This document shows positions 9,039-16,068 of a stretch of 22,208 nt of DNA, piece by piece. The position numbers and the translations under genes were made by a program. Each line of letters begins with the position of its first letter. The first letter of the stretch is position 1. The stretch comes from Streptosporangiaceae bacterium (GTDB lineage Bacteria > Actinomycetota > Actinomycetes > Streptosporangiales > Streptosporangiaceae). The DNA lies in assembly GCA_030040475.1 (NCBI GenBank), contig JASHTQ010000028.1:1-22208 (forward strand). Reading direction: 5' to 3'. A model generated the notes under the pieces. The model had not been told where the DNA came from. It was given only the letters and a program-made list of their open reading frames with translations, and made no database searches.

Positions 9039-10531
9039 ACCCGGCCGGGGCGACCCGGCCCCCGGCTCGCCCCGCGGCGGGCCAGGAACTCGGTGCCGAC
9101 GGGCAGGCTCGCTATGCCTGGCGGGTTCTCAGCGTCACCAGCGTCGGCGTCGTCCTCTCCGGCCTCAACACCTCGACCCTGGACGCCGCCCTGCCGACGG
9201 TGGCCCGGCACTTCGGCGCCAGCGCTACCGAGGGTTCCTGGATCGTGCTGTCGTACATGCTCGTCAACACGGTGATGATCCTCGTCTTCGGGCGGGTCGC
9301 GGACCTCATCGGCCGCAGGCGGCTGTACCTGCTCGGCATGACCGGCCTCCTGCTCGGCAGCGCTGCGTGCGGCTTCGCGCCCGATGCCCAGGCCCTCGCC
9401 ATTCTCCGCGCTCTGCAGGCCGTGGGCGCGGCCGCGATCATCAGTAACACCAGCGCGCTGCTGACCGACGCTTTCCCGCCGCCACTGCTTTCGACCGGCC
9501 TGGGCATGAATCTTTCCGCCGCGGCCTCCGCACAGATGCTCGGCCCGCTCATCGGCGGCGCATTGGCCTCGTCGCTCGGCTGGCGCTCGGTGTTCTGGTT
9601 CAACGTGCCGGTCGCCTCGATCGGCCTCCTCTGGGCCCGGCTGAGGCTGCGAAAGGATGTGCGCAAACCGGATCGTGAGCCGTTTGACGCCGTCGGCGCA
9701 GCGCTGGTGACCGCGGTGGTGGGCGGCCTGATACTGACCCTGTCGGAATCCGGGGCGCTCGGCTGGACCAGCCTGCCTGCCCTGATCGGGGCGGCGCTGT
9801 TCGCGGCCGGCCTGCCGACCTTCATCATCAGCCAGCGTCGCCGCCGCTATCCGCTTGTCGATCTGTCGCTTTTCGCGGATCGCGAGCGCTCGATCGGCTA
9901 CTCGTGCGGCTTCCTGCTCGCGGTGTCGCGATTCGGCGTCGTCCTGCTCGTCTCCCTGTACCTGCAGGCGGCCGACGGCATGGATCCGTTCGGAGCCGGG
10001 CTCAGGGTGATCCCCGTCGCTGGCGGCATCGCGCTCATGTCACCCCTGGCCGGTCAGCTGGTGCGGCGCTTCCCCACCCGCTGGGTCGCGAGCGCAGGAA
10101 TGGCGCTGACCGCGCTCGGCCTGGTCATGATCGCGCTTCTCCTCGGGCCGGACCGAGCCTACCCTGCCATCGGCGCGTGCATGTTCGCGATCGGCGCCGG
10201 GACAGGGCTCTTCATGACTCCCAACACCAGCTCGATCATGGCCGGCGTCACGCCCGGCAGGCGCGGCATCGCGAACGGGCTGCGATCGATGTTGCAGAAC
10301 ACCGGCTTCGCGGTCAGCACCGCCCTCTCCCTGGCGGTGGTGACGGCGCCGCTGACGCCGGCGGCCAAGCGCGCGGCGTACGCAGGAAACCTGTCGACGC
10401 TCTCCCCTGCCGCCCTGGCGCAGTTCACCCACGGCTACCGCGTCGCATTCGGAATCCTGGCCGTCGCATGCGGGATAGGCATAGTCGCGTCGCTGGCCAG
10501 GTCACGATCCATGCCGCACGACCCGTCCTGA
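9035..10531 (+). CDS. MFS transporter, DHA2-type (14 membrane segments)
   Basis: The 498-residue membrane protein has about fourteen hydrophobic segments. The motif A loop is GRVADLIGRRRLY after segment 2. The motif C region SAQMLGPLIGGALASSLGWR is followed by VFWFNVPVASIGL, the signature of EmrB/QacA-type drug:proton antiporters. It probably exports the catabolic substrate or a toxic intermediate by proton antiport, although a few relatives are importers. The start ATG 9035 overlaps the stop of the LLM gene. An in-frame start at 8954 would lie deep inside that gene and is rejected. Its TGA directly abuts the stop of the converging aldolase gene, forming TGATCA at 10529-10534 with no intergenic space. 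Confidence 0.92.
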   Translation: MNPAGATRPPARPAAGQELGADGQARYAWRVLSVTSVGVVLSGLNTSTLDAALPTVARHFGASATEGSWIVLSYMLVNTVMILVFGRVADLIGRRRLYLLGMTGLLLGSAACGFAPDAQALAILRALQAVGAAAIISNTSALLTDAFPPPLLSTGLGMNLSAAASAQMLGPLIGGALASSLGWRSVFWFNVPVASIGLLWARLRLRKDVRKPDREPFDAVGAALVTAVVGGLILTLSESGALGWTSLPALIGAALFAAGLPTFIISQRRRRYPLVDLSLFADRERSIGYSCGFLLAVSRFGVVLLVSLYLQAADGMDPFGAGLRVIPVAGGIALMSPLAGQLVRRFPTRWVASAGMALTALGLVMIALLLGPDRAYPAIGACMFAIGAGTGLFMTPNTSSIMAGVTPGRRGIANGLRSMLQNTGFAVSTALSLAVVTAPLTPAAKRAAYAGNLSTLSPAALAQFTHGYRVAFGILAVACGIGIVASLARSRSMPHDPS

Positions 10532-11377
10532 TCAGCCGGCCTGGCCGGTGTCCCGCAGGGTGTGGTGCAGGGTGTGGCGCAGGGCGTGGCGCAGGCTGCC
10601 TGCCATGTCGTTATACGCCAACGCCATGATCCGCCGGTCGGTGGAGAAGTTCACGCAGCGCACACCGCGCTGCATCATGTCGGTTGCGTCCTGCACCGAG
10701 CCGCAGCTGAGCCCCGCCGCCGCACCGGCGCGGGCGCAGGCGGCGATGACCCGGTCGACGGCGGCGAGCACGCGCGGATGGCGCAGTTCGCCGGGGACGC
10801 CAAGGTCGGTGGACAGATCCCCGCGGCCGATCTCGACGATATCGATGCCGCCGCCGTCGAGGATCTCATCGATCCGGCTGACGGCTTCGGCGCTCTCGAT
10901 CTGGACTACGAGCATCGCTGCCTCGTCCATCAGGTGCTTGGCCGTCCCCGCGGCCAGCGCCACGTAGTCCTGCCCGGCGTTGGTGTCGGTGTGGCCTCGT
11001 GTCCCGGCCGGCGGGAAGCGCATCCAGCGCCGGAACTCGTCCACCTCTGCCCGGCTCGAGACGCCGGGGAACATCAGGCCCATCGCACCCAGGTCCTGCA
11101 GCCTGTGCGCCAGATCCCCGCTGGTCATGTGGGGGCGCACCACGGGTACCAGGCCGACCGCGCGCGCCATCTCGCACATGTCGGCGATGGTCTCGGCGGA
11201 GAAGCTGGAGTGCTCCATGTCCACCAGGACGAGGTCGAATCCGGCCGCGGCGATGATCCTCACGATCGCAGGAGTGCGGCAGAACGCCACCATCGTGCCG
11301 AGCACGGTACCGCCCTGCTCAAGGACGCGCTTGACGTGATTGCCGCTCAGCAGGCTGGATCTGCTCTCATCGACCAC
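10532..11377 (-). CDS. HpcH/HpaI family aldolase (class II, pyruvate-type), paralogue 1
   Basis: The 281-residue TIM-barrel aldolase has all expected family marks: LVDMEHSSF (catalytic His), PVVRPHMTSGD (Arg), LVVQIESAEAV (metal Glu) and VEIGRGDLSTDLG (metal Asp). Members cleave 4-hydroxy-2-oxo acids or 2-keto-3-deoxy sugar acids to pyruvate plus an aldehyde. A hydratase that would supply such substrates is encoded at 14326-15093. Start: GTG 11377, with GAGG 8 nt upstream; GTG 11395 is possible but has no site. The C-terminus ends in an unusual His-rich four-residue repeat (LRHA, LRHT, LHHT, LRDT) encoded by 12-bp repeats. It is divergent from the GntR gene, with a dyad between them. Confidence 0.88.
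   Translation of the reverse strand: MVDESRSSLLSGNHVKRVLEQGGTVLGTMVAFCRTPAIVRIIAAAGFDLVLVDMEHSSFSAETIADMCEMARAVGLVPVVRPHMTSGDLAHRLQDLGAMGLMFPGVSSRAEVDEFRRWMRFPPAGTRGHTDTNAGQDYVALAAGTAKHLMDEAAMLVVQIESAEAVSRIDEILDGGGIDIVEIGRGDLSTDLGVPGELRHPRVLAAVDRVIAACARAGAAAGLSCGSVQDATDMMQRGVRCVNFSTDRRIMALAYNDMAGSLRHALRHTLHHTLRDTGQAG
10554..10601. repeat. 12-bp tandem repeat inside the aldolase 3' end
   Basis: Copies CGCAGGGTGTGG, TGCAGGGTGTGG and CGCAGGGCGTGG follow one another, and a degraded fourth (CGCAGGCTGCCT) completes the array. On the coding strand each unit gives one tetrapeptide of the aldolase tail. The unit length keeps the reading frame, so copy number can change without breaking the gene. Confidence 0.7.
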
Positions 11378-11423
11378 GGTCACTCCCTCACCCACAGCGG
11401 CTGGTGCCGCGGCTCAAGCCTTG

Positions 11424-11465
11424 AGCGGAGTCTATTGTATTACAGGCCTACAATTAGGCTCCGCT
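11424..11465. promoter_or_regulatory. nested dyad operator between aldolase 1 and GntR
   Basis: The inner dyad is ATTGTA (11434-11439), nine bases, TACAAT (11449-11454), a perfect 6-bp inverted repeat. It is wrapped by a second perfect inverted repeat, AGCGGAG at 11424-11430 and CTCCGCT at 11459-11465, with almost the same centre. On the minus strand the inner left arm reads TACAAT, a possible -10 box for the aldolase gene 57 nt downstream, without a good -35. Location beside a GntR gene makes it the likely operator of that regulator. The remaining gap (11396-11724) shows no gene. Confidence 0.6.
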
Positions 11466-11691
11466 TCCACTGCGAGGCTTCCGCTTCCGGCACCTGGCGC
11501 CGGGCGGCGACCGGGAACTACGATGGCGGCACGCGCGTTACCGGGAGGAACTGCGGATCGCGAGCGCCACATCACGGACGAGCGCCGACTCGCCGGGTCG
11601 GTGATTTCCAGCAGATGACGACTGGACGACGGTTTGTTACCTCGTCGTTATACCGATCGTCTGACAGTATTCCGTGTATTCTAGAGGGTAT

Positions 11692-11708
11692 CACGGGAAC
11701 CACCCGTG
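11692..11708. promoter_or_regulatory. inverted repeat just upstream of the GntR gene
   Basis: CACGGG at 11692-11697 and CCCGTG at 11703-11708 form a perfect 6-bp dyad with a 5-nt centre (aacca), ending 16 nt before the GntR start codon. A second partner for CACGG is CCGTG at 11672-11676. It could be an autoregulatory operator or an mRNA hairpin near the ribosome binding site. No convincing -35/-10 pair was found for this gene. Confidence 0.4.
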
Positions 11709-11724
11709 AGTGAGGAGCGCTGGA

Positions 11725-12405
11725 ATGACCACCATCGACGCACTCCGCATCAACCGTGTGCCCGCGCCGGTCCGGGTTCAGGTCGTGGACAACCTCCGAC
11801 AGGCGATCATCGACCGGAGGTTCGCGCCCGGCCAGCGCCTGATCGAGCGCGAACTGGTGGAACTCACCGGGGTCTCCAGGACGAGCATCCGCGAGGCGCT
11901 CCGGGAACTCGCCGCGGAAGGCCTGGTGCGCACGATTCCCAACAAGGGAACGGTCGTCGCCAGCGTCAGCATGAAAGAGGCCGCCAATCTCTACCGGGTA
12001 CGCGCCGTGCTCGAGGGCCTGGCCGGACAGCTCTTCGTCGAAAATGCGACCGACGAGGACCGGCGACGGCTGGTAGACGCGCTCAAGATGGTCGAGAACG
12101 CGGCTGCCACCGGCGCCTCGGTGCTCCTGGCCAAGGACCACTTCTATCACGTGCTGTTCGTCGGCGGCGGCAACGAGGAACTGCGTGCCCTCGTCAGCGG
12201 CCTGGACGCGCGGATCAGCCTGCTGCGCTCGCTGTCGCTGTCGGTCCCGGGCCGGGCGAGTCAGAGCATCTCCGAACTGCGCGACATCGTCGATGCCGTT
12301 CTCGCGAACGACGCGGAGGCCGCGGCGAAGGCATGCAGCAGGCACGTCGAGCTTGCCGGAGCAGTCGCCCTGCAGGTTCTCGCGGAGCAGGAGCACGGCA
12401 ACTAG
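11725..12405 (+). CDS. GntR family transcriptional regulator, FadR/FCD subfamily
   Basis: The 226-residue regulator has an N-terminal winged helix at about residues 14-80 (VVDNLRQAIIDRRFAPGQRL, then LTGVSRTSIREALRELAAEG and the wing NKGTVV). An FCD ligand-binding domain of helices follows, starting near YRVRAVLEGLAGQLF. FCD domains bind a metal and small organic acids, so the inducer is probably a pathway acid. Start: ATG 11725 with GAGGAG 7 nt upstream; an in-frame GTG lies 15 nt earlier. It is divergent from aldolase 1 with a strong dyad between, and overlaps the aldo/keto reductase gene tail-to-tail by 4 nt. It is the only regulator in the window, and so the best candidate to control the whole island. 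Confidence 0.9.
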   Translation: MTTIDALRINRVPAPVRVQVVDNLRQAIIDRRFAPGQRLIERELVELTGVSRTSIREALRELAAEGLVRTIPNKGTVVASVSMKEAANLYRVRAVLEGLAGQLFVENATDEDRRRLVDALKMVENAAATGASVLLAKDHFYHVLFVGGGNEELRALVSGLDARISLLRSLSLSVPGRASQSISELRDIVDAVLANDAEAAAKACSRHVELAGAVALQVLAEQEHGN

Positions 12406-13328
12406 CGCCGGCCGGCCGGAGGGCCGAGTGCGTCGAGCCGCCGGTTTACCTCTGCGTACAGGTCCTCAGGCAGGCGGCCCGCCGCGGCGGCGGCGACGTT
12501 CGCCGCCAGGTGCCCCGGATCGGCTGTGCCGACGATGGCCGTCGAGATGCCGGGATGGCTGATGGTGTAGCGCAGCAGGAACTCGGCGGGCGGCGCGCCG
12601 TCAGCGAGCTCACCGAGTCCGGCCTGCTCGAAGCGCGCCCACCGGGCCGCGCCCGCACCGGCGCCGCCTCGCGCCACCCCGCCGCGGACGACGATGCCAG
12701 CGCCACCCTGGGCCGCAGCCGAGATGACCTGCTCGTGCTCCCGCTCCAGCGCCGAATAGGGGACCTGGAACGCATCGAACACGCCGAGCGGAATGAGATC
12801 CTCGATGTCGGGCAGCACCGACGACGAGCCGGTGAAGCGGACCTTGCCGGCGGTCTTCAGGTCGTCCAGAGTCGCGAGGACGTCGTCTGCGCGGATCGTG
12901 CTCAGCGGCGGACTCATGTGCAGCTGGAGCAGGTCGAGGTGGTCCGTCTGCAGCTTGCGCAGGCTCTGGTCCACTCCGGCGACGATGTGCTCCCGGTCGA
13001 AGACGTGCGGATTCGCGTAGCCCTCGACCGGCGCCGCGGGCGAGTCGAGCGGGCAGCCGCACTTGGTGGCGAGGAAGTACTCGTCGCGGCGGTGGCCGAG
13101 AAATTTCCCGATCACCTCCTCGCTCATGCCGTACTCGATGGAGGTGTCGATGAAGTTGATGCCGGAGTCCAGCACGAAGTTCAGGATCTTCCCGGCCTCG
13201 TCCTCGGACAGCGGCCGCGGCGATTTCCAGTGCCGAGGCCCGCGAAGCTCCATTGCGCCGAAACCGAGGATCGTGACTTCGAGACCTGTCCTGCCCAGCG
13301 TCCGCGTGGGCAGCGTTGCGCCTGTCAT
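12402..13328 (-). CDS. aldo/keto reductase
   Basis: The 308-residue TIM-barrel oxidoreductase carries the AKR catalytic tetrad: Asp61 and Tyr66 (FIDTSIEYG), Lys89 (ATKCG) and His137 (LLQLHMSP). The N-terminus RTLGRTGLEVTILGFGAMEL is typical, as is the C-terminal cofactor block STAIVGTADPGHLAAN. It should reduce an aldehyde or ketone with NADPH, or run in reverse on a hydroxy compound. A low-complexity Gly/Ala/Arg stretch (VVRGGVARGGAGAGAARWA, about 215-233) sits where other members have a regular loop. ATG 13328 starts it, 51 nt after the small NifU-like gene, and it is last in the six-gene operon from 17196. Its stop overlaps the GntR stop by 4 nt. Confidence 0.9.
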   Translation of the reverse strand: MTGATLPTRTLGRTGLEVTILGFGAMELRGPRHWKSPRPLSEDEAGKILNFVLDSGINFIDTSIEYGMSEEVIGKFLGHRRDEYFLATKCGCPLDSPAAPVEGYANPHVFDREHIVAGVDQSLRKLQTDHLDLLQLHMSPPLSTIRADDVLATLDDLKTAGKVRFTGSSSVLPDIEDLIPLGVFDAFQVPYSALEREHEQVISAAAQGGAGIVVRGGVARGGAGAGAARWARFEQAGLGELADGAPPAEFLLRYTISHPGISTAIVGTADPGHLAANVAAAAAGRLPEDLYAEVNRRLDALGPPAGRR

Positions 13329-13379
13329 GGTGCTCCTGCGTTAACTGTTCTTGGCGGGATGGCGGTAGCGGAGACTTCC

Positions 13380-13640
13380 TCAGTGGGTGGCGGCGTCGAA
13401 GCCTTCCTTGATCAGCTCCACCTTGTCCAGCGCCGGGAATTCGCGCCGGACCGCGTCGGTCAGCATCGATACCATGAGCTCGTCGGGTACCAGGCATTCC
13501 AGGCAGGCGCCGGGCTTGGCTTCGAGTATGACCTGCACGTCGCCGCCGACTATCTTGCCGACCCGCAGCTCAAAGCCATCTGGGCCGAGTCCGGCGCGAA
13601 GCGGTTCCAGCGCCGAGTCGATGTTGCTCTGGTCAACCAT
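13380..13640 (-). CDS. small NifU-like (CxxC) protein
   Basis: The 86-residue protein resembles the C-terminal NifU domain: an N-terminal helix (IDSALEPLRAGLGPDGFEL), a strand region GGDVQVILEAKPGACLEC with Cys46 and Cys49, then VPDELMVSMLTDAVRREFP and DKVELI. NifU domains use the CxxC pair to hold and pass on Fe-S clusters. Here the pair is CLEC and the surrounding residues differ from housekeeping NifU, so a dedicated electron or cluster partner is an inference. ATG 13640 has GGAAGG about 7 nt upstream. It lies 75 nt after the UGSC gene and 51 nt before the aldo/keto reductase, on the same strand. A thiol or redox partner for the UGSC protein is the most economical role. Confidence 0.7.
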   Translation of the reverse strand: MVDQSNIDSALEPLRAGLGPDGFELRVGKIVGGDVQVILEAKPGACLECLVPDELMVSMLTDAVRREFPALDKVELIKEGFDAATH

Positions 13641-13715
13641 GACGTGCCTTCCGATCTTTCTTATCGCTATTCACGAGTCGATGCCCGCGGGCTGGAAGCC
13701 GGAACACGTCGGCCG

Positions 13716-14285
13716 CTACCAGTTCACCGTGCCCTTGAGCAGGATCTCCTCGACCTGCGGCGCCAGTTCTGCCGCGAAGGCGAGGATCGTCGACTTCTCG
13801 GTGTCGCTGTGAATGCCCTCCATCTGGCCGATCCCGTGGATGATCGCCAGCGGGAAGTCGGGCATCCCCTGGAGCTTGGCCATGCCTCGTCCGGTGGTCC
13901 GCACCAGCCGTTCGGCCCCGGTCATGGCGGCCGGGATTCCCCTGCGCTCCATCGTGATCGCGTCGAGCACGCTGGCCGACGTGCACGAGCCGCAGTCGCC
14001 GACGCCGGTGACGATGGCATCGCAGGACGACAGCTCGTCGAGGATCTCGTCCGGCGCGAGGTTGCCGACGTAGGGCTTCTTCCTGATGACGACGTTGTTG
14101 ATGTTGTACTTCTTGCCGAGCAGGTTGAATATCTCGGTGAAGATGACGTCTCCAGGCGGGCGTGCGTTCCAGATGACACCGATGGTCTTGTCGTCGAGGG
14201 TGTCCAGGCGAGGGCTCAGCGAGCCGGTCCTGGTCAGTTCTTCCGTCGGGTCCAATAGCGTGAACTTCTCGAGCACGCCCGTCAT
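13716..14285 (-). CDS. UGSC family protein, cysteine form (CGSC motif)
   Basis: The 189-residue protein matches the UGSC family, named after a motif in which the first residue is selenocysteine in some members. Here the motif is Cys98-Gly-Ser-Cys101 within VTGVGDCGSCTSASVLDAI, with codon TGC at 13994-13992, so it is the Cys form and no Sec insertion is needed. The N-terminal half (KTIGVIWNARPPGDVIFTEI) and the block RRGIPAAMTG after the motif suggest an alpha/beta fold related to the Sec/Cys subunits of glycine/proline-type reductases; this relation is pattern-based inference. The biochemical function of the family is not known to me. ATG 14285 has AGGAGG 5 nt upstream, after an intercistronic hairpin. 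It is the fourth gene of the operon from 17196. Confidence 0.8.
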   Translation of the reverse strand: MTGVLEKFTLLDPTEELTRTGSLSPRLDTLDDKTIGVIWNARPPGDVIFTEIFNLLGKKYNINNVVIRKKPYVGNLAPDEILDELSSCDAIVTGVGDCGSCTSASVLDAITMERRGIPAAMTGAERLVRTTGRGMAKLQGMPDFPLAIIHGIGQMEGIHSDTEKSTILAFAAELAPQVEEILLKGTVNW

Positions 14286-14304
14286 GCCATCCTCCTAGAT
14301 AATG

Positions 14305-14325
14305 CCGCCGGCCCGATGCCGGCGG
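14305..14325 (-). terminator. intercistronic hairpin before the UGSC gene
   Basis: CCGCCGGC (14305-14312), loop ccgat, GCCGGCGG (14318-14325) is a perfect 8-bp GC stem sitting immediately after the hydratase stop codon and upstream of the strong ribosome binding site of the UGSC gene. No T-tract follows. It may be a partial terminator, an RNA-processing site, or a 3'-end stabiliser that lets the UGSC/NifU-like/AKR part be expressed at a different level. Confidence 0.5.
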
Positions 14326-15093
14326 TCAGCTGAAGCGGAACGACACCTCGCCCACGCCTGAGAACCTCGCGTTCCAGTCCCCTGGCCCGGTAACCGGCCG
14401 CGCGGCGAAGGCGCCCGTGATGATGACCTCGCCGGCTTGCAGCTTGGCGCCGTACCTGGCCAGTGCCCGGCACAGCCGCGCGACCGACAGGAAGGGGCTG
14501 TCCATCTGCAGGTCGGCACCGGCCATGGCGGTGGCGACCTGCTCCCCGTCGCAGGAAAGCTCGGAGGTCGTACCCTCCAGCCGGAAGTTCTCCACCGGCA
14601 CGGTCTCGCCGACAACGACGCCCCAGTTGGCGAGGCCGTCGGCGAGCATGAGGTCCGGAGCGCCGGCGATGCCGCCGGGAACCCGGTACTCGTTCAGCTC
14701 GAAGGCCGCCGCAACCTCCCGGCAGGCCGAGCGGGCCGCCTGCTCGTCGACATCGTCGCCCGCGAGATCCTCGCCGAGGATCAGGGCGAGTTCGGGCTCG
14801 ATCGCCCGGTCCACGCGGCCGCCCGAGGCAACGGTGCCGCCCGAGGCGAAACGCCGGCTCTCCAGCAGGTACCCGAACGGCCTGAAGCCTGGTCCCAGGC
14901 GATCCCTGGCACGACCGGAGGTGAACCCCACCTTCCAGCCGGCCACGCCATCCCCGGCCTCGAGGAACAGGCCGAGAACGGCGAGTTGCGTGGCGAGTGC
15001 CGCCTCGGTAGTCATCTGGCCCTTCGGCAGGCCGACCGGACTCCCGTCACGCCGTGCCTCGAACAGGTGGCGAACCACCGCCGCGTCGGTCAT
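14326..15093 (-). CDS. 2-oxopent-4-enoate hydratase-like protein (FAH/MhpD family)
   Basis: The 255-residue protein has the fumarylacetoacetase-fold hydratase/decarboxylase pattern: GVAGWKVGFTSGRARDRLG, then RAIEPELALILGEDL (metal-binding Glu pair), AAFELNEYRV, and the C-terminal LQAGEVIITGAF and WNARFSGVGEVSFRF. Such enzymes add water to 2-hydroxypenta-2,4-dienoate-type compounds, giving 4-hydroxy-2-oxo acids, the substrates of HpcH/HpaI aldolases; two such aldolases are encoded nearby. The start ATG 15093 has GGGGAG about 6 nt upstream and overlaps the amidohydrolase stop (ATGA), so they are coupled. The frame is open far upstream (to 15513), but that part is antisense-like noise within the amidohydrolase gene. 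Confidence 0.88.
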   Translation of the reverse strand: MTDAAVVRHLFEARRDGSPVGLPKGQMTTEAALATQLAVLGLFLEAGDGVAGWKVGFTSGRARDRLGPGFRPFGYLLESRRFASGGTVASGGRVDRAIEPELALILGEDLAGDDVDEQAARSACREVAAAFELNEYRVPGGIAGAPDLMLADGLANWGVVVGETVPVENFRLEGTTSELSCDGEQVATAMAGADLQMDSPFLSVARLCRALARYGAKLQAGEVIITGAFAARPVTGPGDWNARFSGVGEVSFRFS

Positions 15094-16052
15094 GCCGGCT
15101 CCCCGCCCGGGCCGCGCCCGGCAGGCCATGACATGGCCGCCGACGTCATTTCCGGGCCGGCGGCCGGCGCCGGCGGGTCGAGATTCAGGACTCCCCTGGC
15201 GTTGTCGCCGAGTATCATCTGTTTTTCCTTCCCGGCCAGATCGCCGGATTCGATGACGCCGTTCAGTATGTGCCTTCCCCTGGCCGCCTGACCGGAGTGA
15301 AGGTCGGTGCCGTACGCCAGGCGGTGCGCGCCTACCTCCCTGCTGAACGCCAGGAGCAGGTCCAGGTCCCCGGCAAGGCTGCTGTCGAACAGGATGTTCT
15401 GCGTCCGCCTGGCGACCATGAAGCTCTGCCGGGCCGCCTCGCGCGAGCCGAAGACGTCTACCGCGATGAACGTGGTGGCGGGAAACGTGCCGGCGAGCTC
15501 TTCGAGGCGCCACAGCGCCTCATCGCATACCTCGGCCGCGACGTGGATAAGCGGGACAAGCTGCTGAGCGCAGACCTCGTTCACGTAATCGAAGGTCAGC
15601 GGGGCCGTCAGCGTGGGCCCTTGGAAACGCGCGTGGAAGGTAATCCCGGCGAAGCCGAGGGCCTTCAGCCTGGCGATCTCGGGCAGCCCATCCGGTCCGT
15701 AAGCCGGCTCGGCCACGCCGAACATCGCGGCAAAGCGCGACGGGCTGCGCAGCCGGTACTCGGCCACCGCGTCGTTGATGGCCCGGGTGTCCAGCACGCC
15801 CCGCGGGCGCAGGTAGGCGTGAGTGGGCAGGAGCACCGCCTGCCGGACGCCCAGCAGGTCCATCGCCGCCAGCCGGGTCTGGAGGTCGCGTTCCGCGCTG
15901 TAGCGCTCGCGCCCGCCCGGCGCTCGGTGGCTCTCGGAGAACTGAGCAGACCGCCCGACGTGGTGGTGCACGTCGAGCACGTCGAACCGGCCGGTGTCTG
16001 CGGCACGATGAGCGCTCCCGAGCACGGCCTTCCCCGATCCGTCGGTGAACAC
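15090..16052 (-). CDS. amidohydrolase family protein (ACMSD/amidohydrolase-2 type), paralogue 1
   Basis: This 320-residue metal-dependent TIM barrel has a first metal motif at DVLDVHHHVG (HxH, about residue 28), a strand-end His in PLIHVAAEV, and the C-terminal Asp in LAYGTDLHSG, followed by ILGDNARGVLNL, which is the usual end of the domain. Members include 2-amino-3-carboxymuconate-semialdehyde decarboxylase and ring-fission hydrolases. With a hydratase directly downstream, decarboxylation or hydrolysis of a ring-cleavage product is plausible. Start: GTG 16052 is listed; GTG 16025 has a better site (GGGGA 5 nt upstream) and would remove nine residues without touching the domain. It follows the SDGLP-motif gene by 16 nt. 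Confidence 0.87.
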   Translation of the reverse strand: MFTDGSGKAVLGSAHRAADTGRFDVLDVHHHVGRSAQFSESHRAPGGRERYSAERDLQTRLAAMDLLGVRQAVLLPTHAYLRPRGVLDTRAINDAVAEYRLRSPSRFAAMFGVAEPAYGPDGLPEIARLKALGFAGITFHARFQGPTLTAPLTFDYVNEVCAQQLVPLIHVAAEVCDEALWRLEELAGTFPATTFIAVDVFGSREAARQSFMVARRTQNILFDSSLAGDLDLLLAFSREVGAHRLAYGTDLHSGQAARGRHILNGVIESGDLAGKEKQMILGDNARGVLNLDPPAPAAGPEMTSAAMSWPAGRGPGGEPA

Positions 16053-16068
16053 GGTCGAACGAGCCCGC

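Noticed and set aside
11706..14258. An 850-codon open frame on the plus strand across the GntR, AKR, NifU-like and UGSC region
   Set aside because: It overlaps five well-supported genes, is dominated by Arg/Ala/Gly/Pro, and has no recognisable domain. It is the usual long shadow frame of GC-rich DNA.
13716..14285. Selenocysteine in the UGSC protein
   Set aside because: The relevant codon is TGC, not TGA, so no recoding or SECIS-type element is needed.
15094..15513. N-terminal extension of the hydratase frame
   Set aside because: It lies inside the amidohydrolase gene and gives Arg/His-rich noise. ATG 15093 has a good ribosome binding site and couples with the amidohydrolase stop.
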